Source of the DNA: Vishniacozyma victoriae
Taxonomy: Eukaryota; Basidiomycota; Tremellomycetes; Tremellales; Bulleribasidiaceae
Direction of reading: 5' to 3'
Length of the DNA stretch: 64,000 bases
Assembly (NCBI GenBank): GCA_017654735.1
Contig: JADPYG010000088.1
Span: 124,001 to 188,000, forward strand
The notes below the pieces were generated by a model. It was not told where the DNA came from and did not search any database. It saw nothing but the letters and a program-made list of their open reading frames with translations. This document shows, piece after piece, positions 11,487-21,547 of this stretch. The first letter of the stretch is position 1; each line of letters begins with the position of its first letter. Position numbers and translations under genes: made by a program.

Positions 11487-12459
11487 ATGCGATTTCTCAC
11501 TCTGTACGCACTCATCACACTCGGACTTGGCCAGGTCACTAGCTACAACGTCGACATCCATCCAGAGTATCAAGAGGGCTTGTCCATCAACGATGTACCT
11601 GCCGAACGTCGCCTACACTGGATGCGAGTAGCCAATGAGGTGAGTACTGTATATTGGATGTGACTGTGCTCATGCGCGTAGGCAGTGTATGCCAGTGGTC
11701 ACCCATGCCCACAAGCTCCCTTTGGGTCGGCGATTGTCAACACTACATCTGACGAATTGATTTGCGTCATTGCAAATGCTGTAGGAACGACAGGAGGTAA
11801 GCCATACTTGGCCGTGTAGTCTGACAATGCCAGATCCAACAATGCATGGGGAAATCACTGCGATTCGACATTGTACCGATATTCTCCGTCAGCGAGGCTG
11901 GTCGCCCCAGAGGATCTTGCAGTCATGGAAAGACTTTTCGCTGTACACCAATGGAGAGCCATGTCCTATGTGTGCTAGTGCTATCAGATGGGCTGGATTC
12001 AAGGAAGTGATATACGGAAGCAGCATTCGGACCATCGCAGAGAGTACGCCAAACCACGTTGGGCTGTTGGAAAAGCGCTTACATCGGAGATGGTAGAAAT
12101 CAAATATATATTCCATCGACGTTGATTTGGGAGAAGAGCTACTCATTGGGTCACGCAACATTGATGTAAGTCAACTATGCGTATACAAAGCTCAAATCAG
12201 GCTCGGCAACGTCCTGACCAACGAGACTGACGCTTTCTTTCAACATCAGTATAACGAGTCGGCCGCATGTCGTACGTATCCTGATCATGGGTTTTCGGAT
12301 GTCGAGGCTGACTATCTAGCTATCGGATGTGAGCGACAAAGCGTCGAGGGGAAGAGGGTGAAGGCGTGCACTCCGCGAGATGACTGGCAGACTGTCTTAC
12401 ATCAAGCCGGGGTGGGCAAGGCTGCAGAGAAGGGTCACATCAGCCATACAGAATTGTAG
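11487..12459 (+). CDS. secreted nucleobase/nucleoside deaminase (CDA fold, guanine deaminase/TadA-like)
   Basis: The product begins with a signal peptide (MRFLTLYALITLGLGQVTS) and then NVDIHPEYQEG. The zinc site of cytidine-deaminase-fold enzymes is intact: MHGEITAIRH gives the zinc histidine and catalytic glutamate, and GEPCPMCASAIRWA gives the two zinc cysteines. The P-C-P-M-C form is that of TadA and CDA-fold guanine deaminases rather than cytidine deaminase. N-glycosylation sites (NTT, NET, NES) and a C-terminal cysteine pattern suit export. Introns after VANE and GTTG and within NESAAC (GTACGT...CTATCTAG near 12270-12318) are clear; the segment around 12040-12130 needs one more intron whose borders I cannot fix. 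The substrate is not known from sequence; guanine would fit the xanthine permease next door. Confidence 0.78.
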
Positions 12460-12697
12460 GGATATCGTGGATGGAGAGGTGATCACCGCACATACCCGTA
12501 GCCAATAGCGGCAGTAAATCGATGCATTGATTGCCAACATTTGCATCCTTATCTCAGACCCCCCGACTACCTCTCATTTCCAGGCACAACCTCTCTTGGG
12601 CCACTCGGGCTGACGGAACCACGGTAGACACAGGGCGTCCCCATTTGATGGTAAACTTATTCCTGCAAACCGGGAATCACGGATTGGTCATTCGGAT

Positions 12698-12707
12698 TTC
12701 GGCGGAG
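12698..12707 (+). promoter_or_regulatory. TTCGGCGGAG element in the purine permease promoter
   Basis: This exact copy of the 10-mer lies 132 bases before the likely permease ATG at 12839. It matches both copies in the oxygenase/deaminase promoter. The flank also holds ATTCGGATTTCGGCGG, so two CGG triplets lie on the same strand. Confidence 0.55.
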
Positions 12708-12838
12708 TGGGGCGATCATCCTGAATGGACCCTGAAAGACCAAAGATAAGAACATGCCATATATAGATGAGCAGTCTTCCACGGCTGGAACGATATCTCT
12801 CAACCAGCACCGTTTCTCAACCAGTCAGCTCTCCAACG

Positions 12839-14758
12839 ATGGCTCCTCATCCTGATAATATCGAATCAGAGTCCTCCGCCGACAAGTCTGTTGAACCTGT
12901 CATGGTCAACACCTTGGAGGCAGACGACCTCGGCCACACTCCACGAACCGGCTTCCGCGCCAAGAGATTTATTAGATCACTGGGTAGCAAAGATGCTTGG
13001 TTCGGTGACTATGTGAGTAGTCTGCGTTTCCATAGTCGACTTGCCCACTGATTGCCAGGACTATGGGGCATTATTCATCCCTAACATCCCGTTCATCACC
13101 AAGCAACAACGCGAGCTTCCCTTTTACGGTGTTGAAGAGCGTCTACCATACCTACTCGTCTTCATCCTTGGTCTTCAACATGCGCTAGCCATGGTTGGAG
13201 GTTTGGTCACGCCACCTTTGCTGTTGGCCGGTCCTGCAGGTGCCGCTCTAGGAACCGAAGCTCAACTATACCTGGTATCGGCATGTCTCATTTGGTGCGG
13301 AGTCGGCACTGCCATTCAGGTGTCTCGATTCAAGGTATACAAGACAAAATACTTCATTGGTACCGGCTTGATCTCCGTCGTCGGCACGAGTTTCGCTTTC
13401 ACCAATGTCGCTCTCTCCTACCTGGCCCAAAGTTACGCCAACGGTACTTGTCCCATGTCTGAAGATGGCAAAACCAAGCTGCCCTGCCCTGCCGAATTTG
13501 GAGCGATCCTTGGAACCTCGGTCTTGACTGGTATCTGGGCGATTGGACTTGCATTCGTACCTCCTCGAATCATCCGGAAGCTCTTCCCTCCACTCATTAC
13601 TGGAACGATGTTGGTCTTCATCGGTGCAGCTCTGGTCAAGAGTGGTGTTACCAACTGGGTAGGCGGTTCCGGAGCATGTGCTTCCGATCACACAGTCAAA
13701 TGCATGTCTGGCTCGAACCCTCAGCTCTGGGGATCCGCCCAATACATTGGTCTTGGTTTCTCATGCTTCATCACCATCATCCTTTGCGAGATCTTCGGTT
13801 CCGCCTTCATGAAATCGGCCTCTGTCTTCATCGGTCTCATCGTCGGACTCGTCATTGCCGCTGCTACCGGCTACTTCAACAGCTCGGTCATCGCTTCTGC
13901 CCCTGCCGGAAACTTCATCTGGATGAAGACATGGCCACTCGCCATTCGAGGCCAGCTTGTCTTGCCAATGATAGCGGCATGGACAATCATTGTGGCCGAG
14001 ACTATCGGAAATGTTACCGCCTCTGCCGATGTTTCGCGAGAACCCATTTCGGGCGACGCTTTCATGAGCCGAGTTCAGGGTGGTATGTTGGCCGACGCCA
14101 TCACAGCTACTCTCGCTGGTCTCGCTACCGTCCCGCCCCTGACGACCTTCTCGCAGAACTCCGGAGTCATCGCTTTGACGAGAAACGCTTCTCGGAAATC
14201 GGGCTACATGTGTGCCGTGATCCTTTTCTTCATGGGCATAATCGGAAAATTCGGCGCCATCTTTGTTGCTGCTCCACCTGCCGTGTAAGTCTGCCCCTTG
14301 GCACTACCGACAACGCTGACCTGTAGAATTGGAGGCTTTACTACCTTCTTATTCGGCGCCGTTGCTGTATCTGGTGTCCGTGTTCTGGCCTATGCCGGTA
14401 AGTTTGTCAAATGACTTTACTGCCAAGGCTAACATCACCAGAATGGACCCGACGAGATCGATTCATCGCGACATGTGCCTTCGCTCTCGGTTTGGCTTCT
14501 CTCTGTGTCCCAACCTGGTTCAACTATATCTTCACCTACAAAGGTGATAACGCCGGTCTCAAGGGTCTTATCGAAGCTGTGATCCTCATCGTCGAAGAGC
14601 CATACCTAATCTCCGCACTTCTTGCGGTTTTCCTGAACGCCACACTCCCAGCCGAGTTCGAAGAGGAGACCAAAGAGGCAGCACATCATCACGAATGGAA
14701 CACCCCTGTTCCTCTCGTCAGCGCTGGAGGATCGGACCAGGCTCAGAAGACTGTTTGA
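12839..14758 (+). CDS. NCS2 xanthine/uric acid permease (UapA family)
   Basis: This plasma-membrane nucleobase symporter has all the NCS2 marks. GDYDYGALF ends the cytosolic N-terminus, rebuilt across the first intron. LGLQHALAMVGGLVTPP is helix 1, AETIGNVTASADVSREP is the helix 8 region, and QNSGVIALTR near 14155 is the family signature. These match UapA-type purine permeases closely. I start at 12839 (MAPHPDNIESES) because TATATAG at 12760 looks like a TATA box; the in-frame ATG at 12767 would then be too close to it. Introns follow GDY, APPAV and the last loop. The C-terminus is acidic and histidine-rich. In context it would import oxidised purines such as those made by deamination outside the cell. 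Confidence 0.93.
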
Positions 14759-15236
14759 GCAGAGTTAGTGTAGTAGATTTGACCGATGTATTTCCCTATG
14801 GTTTCCTTGCTGTCGTGGCTTGCCAAATTGAGCATCATCGGGTGAGTCCAGGATACGAAGGGGTTTAGAGCGGAAAGTGTGAATGAAGTATGCAGAGTAG
14901 GGCAGGTAGAGGAGTTGACAGTGTAGGTAGGGAATAGGATAGGCAGAGAAGGTAGAGCATGTAGAGGTAAGGAGATAGGTAGAATGGATGGATTGATGAT
15001 GGGATTCGGGTTGCTCCCGGAAGAGTGGCGCCATAATGTGAGAGTGTTTGGTTTATAGGTTGAGGTTGGTTTGAGAGATGATTACTACCCATTGAGGTAG
15101 CGCCGCAGATCGATCCCGAGGTGGTCAGCGTTTGTTTCAATTCATTTTACCCTAAAGAGGTAGAGCCCGTGAATCACTCCCGAGGCGGGTAGAGTCCGTT
15201 GTCGAAAGTCTGATGCATATTTGTGTACAACGTTGT
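14759..15236. other. convergent spacer rich in GGTAG
   Basis: This is 478 bases between the permease and FAM32A 3' ends. The left part (14880-15000) is purine-rich on the plus strand with many irregular GGTAGAG/GGTAGG units. The right part has two similar CCCGAGG(T/C)GG strings near 15115 and 15180. I see no gene. Confidence 0.5.
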
Positions 15237-15797
15237 TTATCCTGGACCAATCTAGACAATCAGCATGTCTCATGAAAATAGTAGATGGACCTACTTTTGG
15301 CATATCATGATGCTCACTACATGTTCAGCTTGGCTCGAACGTGGTGGGAGAAGTAAACGCACCTCAGCCTCTCCAATTTGGCATTATACTCATTTACACG
15401 ATCCTTATGACTCTGAGTCGCCGTCTTCTTTGCTCTCTCTTCTCTCTGCCATAGTCAGCCAAGACCGTGACATTCAGCGGATTACTCACGCGTAATCTTT
15501 GAACTTCCTCGAACTTCCTCTCTGACTCCGTCATCTTCCTTCCCTCTCCAGGCGCAACGGTCTTGACAACGATCTCATTACTGTCCTCTCTATCCTCTCG
15601 AGATTTGCCCTTATCTTTCTTCTCCGACTGTCGAACCTCGGAACCGACTCTGGTTCGTTCAGAAGTGGAATGCGACTTCTTCTTCTTCTTCCTGTATCAT
15701 CAGTCAAGTCACAGTCGGCGTGTTTGCGGGGCACATACTTTTCGCCTGTACCCTTGAACTTCAATGACCCGCCAGGGACATGAGCGTAGTCGCTCAT
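15237..15797 (-). CDS. FAM32A-family splicing protein
   Basis: FAM32A is a small nuclear protein that in humans enters the catalytic spliceosome and helps dock the 3' splice site. The rebuilt product starts MSDYAHVPGGSLKFKGTGEK, continues with a lysine run and a charged linker, and has RKMTESERKFEEVQRLR. It ends TQSHKDRVNEYNAKLERLSEHHDMPKIGPG across the last three small exons. The N-terminal GGSLKFKG and the C-terminal HKDRVxEYNxxLexLsEHhDiPKigpG are the family's two conserved ends. At least four short introns are needed. It shares a 156-base divergent promoter with TIM8. Confidence 0.88.
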
Positions 15798-15953
15798 TGT
15801 TGCTGGAAGACCTATGGTTGGTGAGATATGCAGTGATCACTGAAGAGGGAAGTAGACTGGTTTAACGGAATCAAATATTGGTTAAGGGATCTTAGATCTT
15901 TGAACTTTCCAAAGAATTCCGGAACACCTTGCCACCTTTACAATCAATACATA
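15798..15953. promoter_or_regulatory. divergent promoter of FAM32A and TIM8 genes
   Basis: Only 156 bases separate the two starts, so both promoters must lie here. I see no clear TATA box. Confidence 0.5.
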
Positions 15954-16454
15954 ATGGCATCACAAGCACAGCTACCACAATTCGACGCAGCTTCAAAGGT
16001 TAGTCATCCTGCACGTATGTGAGGATTTCCACTGATGTTCCAGAAAGAGCTCGAGGAGTTTTTGGAGCAGGAGTAAGCCCAGACAGAGCTCGAGATCCAC
16101 TTTTCCGGCTGATCGTTCAGGCAGCAGAAGGCAAAGCTACAAGCTAGCGTACACGAGTTGACGGACAAATGTGAGTACCCTTACCCGTCCAATTGAGTAG
16201 AACTGATGCCTACAGGTTGGAAGAAGTGAGTCTCGGATCGATAGGATGAATGCAGGAACTCGGTGACTGACTTGCAGGTGCATCACTGGTAGCATCAGCA
16301 CCAAATTCTCTCGGTACGTCTTGTACTTCCAATGAGTTGTTATGCTGACAACTTTAGGGGAGAAGCCTCTTGTCTAGAGAACTGCGTCGATCGTTTCCTA
16401 GATAGCAGTCTGTATATCGTCCGACAGATCGAATCGCAGAAACAGCACATATAA
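15954..16454 (+). CDS. TIM8: Tim8, small Tim chaperone of the mitochondrial intermembrane space
   Basis: Tim8 pairs with Tim13 as a hexameric chaperone that guides hydrophobic precursors to the inner-membrane TIM22 complex. The rebuilt protein of about 88 residues starts MASQAQLPQFDAASKKELE and ends QIESQKQHI. It holds the twin CX3C motif: CWKKC, then GSISTKFSRGEAS, then CLENC, with FLDSSLYIVRQI following, as in Tim8. Five introns cut the gene. One leaves an exon of only ten bases (about 16216-16225, GTTGGAAGAA), which completes the first CX3C motif. Confidence 0.93.
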
Positions 16455-16676
16455 TTATAGAAAAGTGATCAGGCTCGGCAGGACCGCATACCTTCATCAC
16501 ATTCAGCATGCACACATCTCATCAAGGGTATTGGAGGATTCGCAGGACATGGGAAGACATGAGATTCATGAGCATGATGATATGATATGGTATGATACGA
16601 ATGAGACAACAAAACAAGCAATGTTACCAGAACAATCGCAAATAGAAAAAGGGGGAAGATCTGGAGGGGGAGTAGA

Positions 16677-18730
16677 CTAATGCCCGGCTCCGTTCTTAAT
16701 CCCCATACCCTGGCTGAAGCTATTTCGCTTTCCGCCCATAGGCCCCGCAAAGGCGTCCATTCCTTGACCACTGCCGATACGCCTCATGGGTTCGCCTTGA
16801 CCTGGCAAGCCTAAATTGCTCGCGCGTGGACTGCGAGAACCCATCATGTTGGAAGAACTTCGGGTGGTCGGCGAGACGGGCTGCTGGGGAATATGGGATG
16901 TACCGAGGCGAGATGGGGTAGACGGCACGTTGCCTGGATATGCCTTTAAGTTTGGAGGGAAGGTCTGCTTCAAGAATAAGCCTGGAGCAGGGTGAGCGTC
17001 GCTAGCGTGATACTGCCAGTCAGTGAGATGTTTACCAAATGATCGTCGGACTTACCTGGAATTCGATGGACATGGCGCTCTGATCGTTGGCATCCAGACC
17101 CATGCAATCCATAATCCGTTGACCAAGAGCATTGAGCGAGTCAGCGTCGGCGTCGGCTCGCGATCGAGTCCAGAGTTGGACCCTATCTACCTTGGGCCGA
17201 CTGGATGCTACGATGCCGCAAACCGCATCGTCCGGATCTAGGGTGTTACCAATCAGACCCATAACGAGATTTGCCCAGGCAAAGTCCATGAGGTGAGGAG
17301 CGTTCCTCAATAAGACCACCCATTTACCACCCTGAATGATCAGCAAACATATCGACTGCGACTCTGGCGAAACTTACGTTGGCGTTGGCAGGATCTTCCC
17401 ACATCTGCATGGTCAGTATAGTAGACACTGGTATGCAAGATCACGCTTACAGGTCGGATACCTTTCTTGAATAAATGGTAATTGGCGCCCTTGGTCAGCC
17501 GACTAGGTAGACGTATATTATTGAAATGCTGGCAGAAGCTCTCGACCTGCGAAGTCAGCGCCGCTGGCAGGGGAATGGAAGGGCTTACAGTATCGATATC
17601 GCCGACTTTGAGGAGAGATGCCTCCCAGTTGTCTAGTAGAGCCTTACCGCCAGTGTCTTCGGAAGGAGGAGGCTTGTACGTCTTAGAGTCGAAGTACATC
17701 GTCCTGTGTCGTCAGCCTAGAACCCTGATCGAAACACTATGGCTTACCAAGTATGAGCGAGAGGATGAGGGCTCTTCTTGGCAGCTCCATCCTTACCGTT
17801 CTCGGTTCCGACTCCGCCAATAACGATATCTGGGTTCTTGGCTTCTTCGACTTTGGGCTTGCTTTCTTCCAGCTTGGCTGGTTGGTCGAGCTTGCGAGAT
17901 TCCACGCCCGGCGTCGTTGTCTCCGCCTTGTTTTCCTTTCCCTGGTCAACACTTGGAGCCTTTTCTTGATGCCGCTTGGTGATCTGTGCTAGACTCGGTA
18001 CCGCTTTGTATCCAGCGATAAAGTCCTTGCTGGCGCCTCTAGCCATCGGAGGTGGAACCGGTGCAGCGTGGGCGGCAGTCTTGGGGGTCTCGACCGAGTC
18101 GGCCATCTGGGTTGGTGAAGCGAATGGGTCGTTGGTGTTGAATACAGTATTGGTGCTCGCACTTTCGGCAAGTGGAGTGGGGAGTGGATTGTTCCCTTGC
18201 TGGCTCATCGTTCGTTTCATTGCTGATACCGGCATCTTGAGCCGACCAGATGGCGATGAAGCGAATCCTTGTCCCGATGAAGCGGATGCGGGAATACCTG
18301 TAGCGAGAGACAGGCTGGGTCGTCCACCATCTCCGGCATCTACCGTTTGAGTAGATCCAGGGGAGCCACCGGTGGCAGAGTTAGTTGGGGAAGAGCTGAT
18401 GTGTAGATGGGAGGAGATTTGTTGAAGGGACGGAAGTCGCGTCATTCGCGGTCTGATATGTCAGTCATATCTTCAAGCGACCCAGGTCACTCGAAAGGGT
18501 ACTCACGGAGTAGGTTGGACGATATTGATAGGCAGGGGTGGCGGAGGCATCTTTGACTTTGGCTTTGCGCCCTCTACTTCAGCCCTGGGATTCTCTTTCC
18601 CGGAAGTCGCGACATCTCCTCGGAACTCGTTGGGAGTGATGATATTTGCGGTATCGGGGGTAGTCATGCTTGAAGCAGAGACCAGCTGAGGCTCAATTGG
18701 TGATTTGGAACTCGGTTCTTTGGTGGACAT
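16677..18730 (-). CDS. eIF4E-family cap-binding protein with long N-terminal extension
   Basis: The fold is clearly eIF4E. HPLAHTWTMYFDSKTY starts the domain. DNWEASLLKVGDIDT carries the first cap-stacking tryptophan, and RPVWEDPANANGGKWVVLL the second. ICG-type VCGIVASSRPKVDRVQLWTR closes the ligand site. Odd points: about 230 residues of Ser/Pro/Thr-rich sequence precede the domain, and there is a 15-residue insertion after the first strand (KPPPSEDTGGKALL). The dorsal VExFW motif used to bind eIF4G reads VESFC, so the tryptophan equivalent to human Trp73 is cysteine. A low-complexity tail of about 120 residues follows. It may be a specialised or repressive cap-binding protein rather than the main initiation factor. 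Six or more introns are needed. Confidence 0.88.
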
Positions 18731-19623
18731 CGTAGTGTAATGTCAAATGGAGTATTCCAGCAGGTATAGTAAAGAGCAAGGCAAGTTGAAGATTACAAGC
18801 AGCGTGTTCGGCGTCGAGGTCGATTCCCAATGTGCCCAGGAGCGGCTAACACGCGTGTTGTGTAGGAAAGTAGGGTGAGGTAGAAACTGAGACAGAAGGG
18901 ACACAAAGGGTGTTTTGGGATGTAACGTTTCAAGTGACCGGGGGATCCTTTGATGATCGGGGGCGATCTTGAAGGTAATCAGCGTCGAAGGAAGATTGGC
19001 GAGTACAAGTGACAATTAAGAGTATAAGTCAAATACAGGAATAGTAATCAGTGTAATAGAGTATGTGAGCTGCTGCGCGGCTTCGCTTCTTTTGACATCA
19101 TCACACACTCTACGACTATACTTCCGTCATGAGACAGTACACATTGTCATACATGATACAACACACTGGAAAGCCTCGAAACCATCCCAATGAGTAGCCA
19201 GAACAGACCTTGTTAGCATGCATATGCGCTAAAAGATGCATACAAGATGCCCTGCTTACAGAATGAGTCCTCGGGCGCCATTGTTCTGCAGATCTTTACT
19301 AATTGTAATTCTAGGCTCACAGCGTTTCCCCTTTTCGGAAACAGGGTACAAGTGATAAGGCGACTCCGCCATACATTGACAGTGTCTGACTACCGATGAC
19401 CAAGGAGACGCTCTACGAATGGGCCAAGGGATAGTACAAGACTGGATCCACGCCTTCCATAGATGGAACCAGGGCAGTTTACGGAGTGCCAGTGAGGACA
19501 TACGTGTATGTGTGTTTCGTTGAAAGCGTCCTCGGTGTCAACAAAGGTTCATGTGGACACCGCTTTCCCTTACCTCTGTTCACTCACTCTGATATCATCT
19601 CACCACGATACTCTGTCACCAAC
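18731..19623. promoter_or_regulatory. divergent intergenic region between eIF4E-like and coiled-coil genes
   Basis: This is 893 bases between two diverging genes, with no supportable gene inside. Short ORFs on both strands lack family features. The pyrimidine-rich tract around 19560-19620 is probably the leader of the coiled-coil gene. Confidence 0.5.
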
Positions 19624-21298
19624 ATGCCCTTCGACGAGAACGCACCACTACTGGAAGGACTGGTGCGACCCGGCGCGCCTAGACGACCCGCGAAATCAAG
19701 CAAGCAACGGGGATCAATCTTGTCAAATGTCCACTCAAATCGGATCACCGTATTCGAAGAGCATCAAACTACTAAGGCTGGAGGCCTGGAGACACAGATG
19801 GAAGGCGAACAGATCAGGGATGACAGGATCCAAAATCTCGAAACCGCAATCAAAGTTTTGCAAAAGAAAGGTGAGCGTACTGCCATTGATCAAAAGACGT
19901 TAAGTGGTAGATGTGAGTCTTCATTCATCGCTTCATTGTAGTATGGATTCTAAACATCTAGTGTCTACGACCGAGGCGAACTTTGTCGAGCTCAAGTGCG
20001 AATTGATGCTCTTCTCCAAACCCTCCCCATCAACTCCTGCCAAGTCACGAGTGGCCTACGATCCATCTACCGACTCCCCCATCGTCTGTCCTTCCCTCAC
20101 CGGAGCTGAAGAGAACACCTCCTTTGCAAGTCCACCAGTACCAGCACTACAGCGCAAATTGCTTCGCATCAGCATGCAGGGCAAAGGACCCTCCGGGCTT
20201 AGGAGCGAATTGCAAATCGACGATTTCGAGCATGAGAGTACGATAGCTGGCGACAACTCGATGGAATACTTGACGGAGGATCGATCTCCTGGAGGAGGAC
20301 ATAAAGAGGGAAGCTTGAGCTGGGAAGGTCTTGGTCCTACCAACTTGGGGTCTGTTGTGTTCAATAGGAAATCACGAAATCCAGCCCCGACATTTGATCC
20401 GGATGTTTCGCTTGGCGACATATCGATGATTGAGGGGATATATGATGACGCTGCCCGAGCAGGGGCATATCTCGATTCCCAAAAGACTGGCGCAAGCGAC
20501 ATCACCCCGAATGTTCTTTCCGAAGTCAACAGCGACGATCTCGATTCAGAAGACCTCATTTCGTCGGCAACCATTCGAACCAAGTCCTTGGCTCAGCACG
20601 ACGAAGAAGCGGAAATCGAACCAGTCGAGGCTTCTCCTCCAATGGTCGACGCGAGTATCCAAACCGAGATCGCTAATGAAGTCGCTTGCGACGCTACCGA
20701 ATCAGCATCTGCTATGATCGACGCTTCTATTCAGACTGAAACCGGAAGCATCGCCACGTCTGATGTAGGAGTGCAGGTCAACCAATTAGGTGAGTCTAGG
20801 TCCGGCGTGCGAATCAATACTGATAGTCCTAGCTCCAGCGATGAAGGATGCGGCTATGCAGACCATCTATGAGGATTCGACCGTTGAACGTCGAGTCATC
20901 AGTCAGTCCCCTTCGATAAGCATAACTTCTCAGCTGACAACATAGTCGAAGATCTCTCGGCTCGCGTCGAAAACCTCGAGCGTCTGATTGAATTTCAGAG
21001 TCAAACTTCGAGCTCTGTGGAGCATGAAGCTCTGGTCGATGCCTACAAGGGATTACTAAGAGTAGAGGCGGAGAAGAGGCTGGACCTCGTCGCTATGATC
21101 TCTAACTTTCAGGACGAGCTTGCCGCTTGCAAGAAAAAGCAGTCAGATGAGTCGGTGAGTCGATTGCATTACATCGAATCGCTTTCAGAAGCTGAATGGC
21201 AGACGGGCAAAGGGTGGGCCGGGTGCACTCTGATACTTTCTCACCTCGGCGTGGCTGTGGTGGTCTACTCTGTTATTCGTACGATTTCTGGATGTTAA
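19624..21298 (+). CDS. tail-anchored coiled-coil protein with repeated IQT/VQV motifs
   Basis: I do not recognise the family. The product begins MPFDENAPLLEGLVRPG. A short helical segment (DDRIQNLETAIKVLQKK) leads, across an intron at about 19871-19962, into a long disordered acidic region. There VDASIQTE, IDASIQTE and SDVGVQVN occur within about 50 residues. Sequences of this IQT/VQV form are typical ligands of the dynein light chain LC8. A coiled coil follows (VENLERLIEFQ, then VDAYKGLLRVEAEKRLDLVAMI). The last exon ends with one hydrophobic helix (LILSHLGVAVVVYSVI) near the C-terminus, a tail anchor. It may tether a dynein-light-chain complex to a membrane; this is inference only. Confidence 0.65.
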
Positions 21299-21547
21299 GA
21301 TCGCACGGTGGAAGGGGTCGTGACCAGTAAGAATCAGCCTAATGCATCATTCTTCAAGGCTTCTGGATATCTTTCCGTCCCATTCAATCCCATATCGAGA
21401 CGTCGAGTTGCCCCACGTTCGCTAGATTCGCAGATTACGAATCCATCTTTACACAATGTTTTCATCAACGCTAAACACGACCAATAATAAGACGAGAAGC
21501 TATTTACAAGGGAGCCAGTGTGACGATTACAAAAACATAGACACTTG

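Noticed and set aside
12767..12838. An earlier in-frame ATG for the purine permease.
   Set aside because: It lies a few bases after a TATATAG box, too near for a transcription start to come before it; the ATG at 12839 gives a family-like N-terminus.
13676..14326. A 216-residue out-of-frame plus-strand ORF inside the permease gene.
   Set aside because: The permease frame has all NCS2 motifs across the same bases; the other frame is His/Arg/Ser-rich and featureless.
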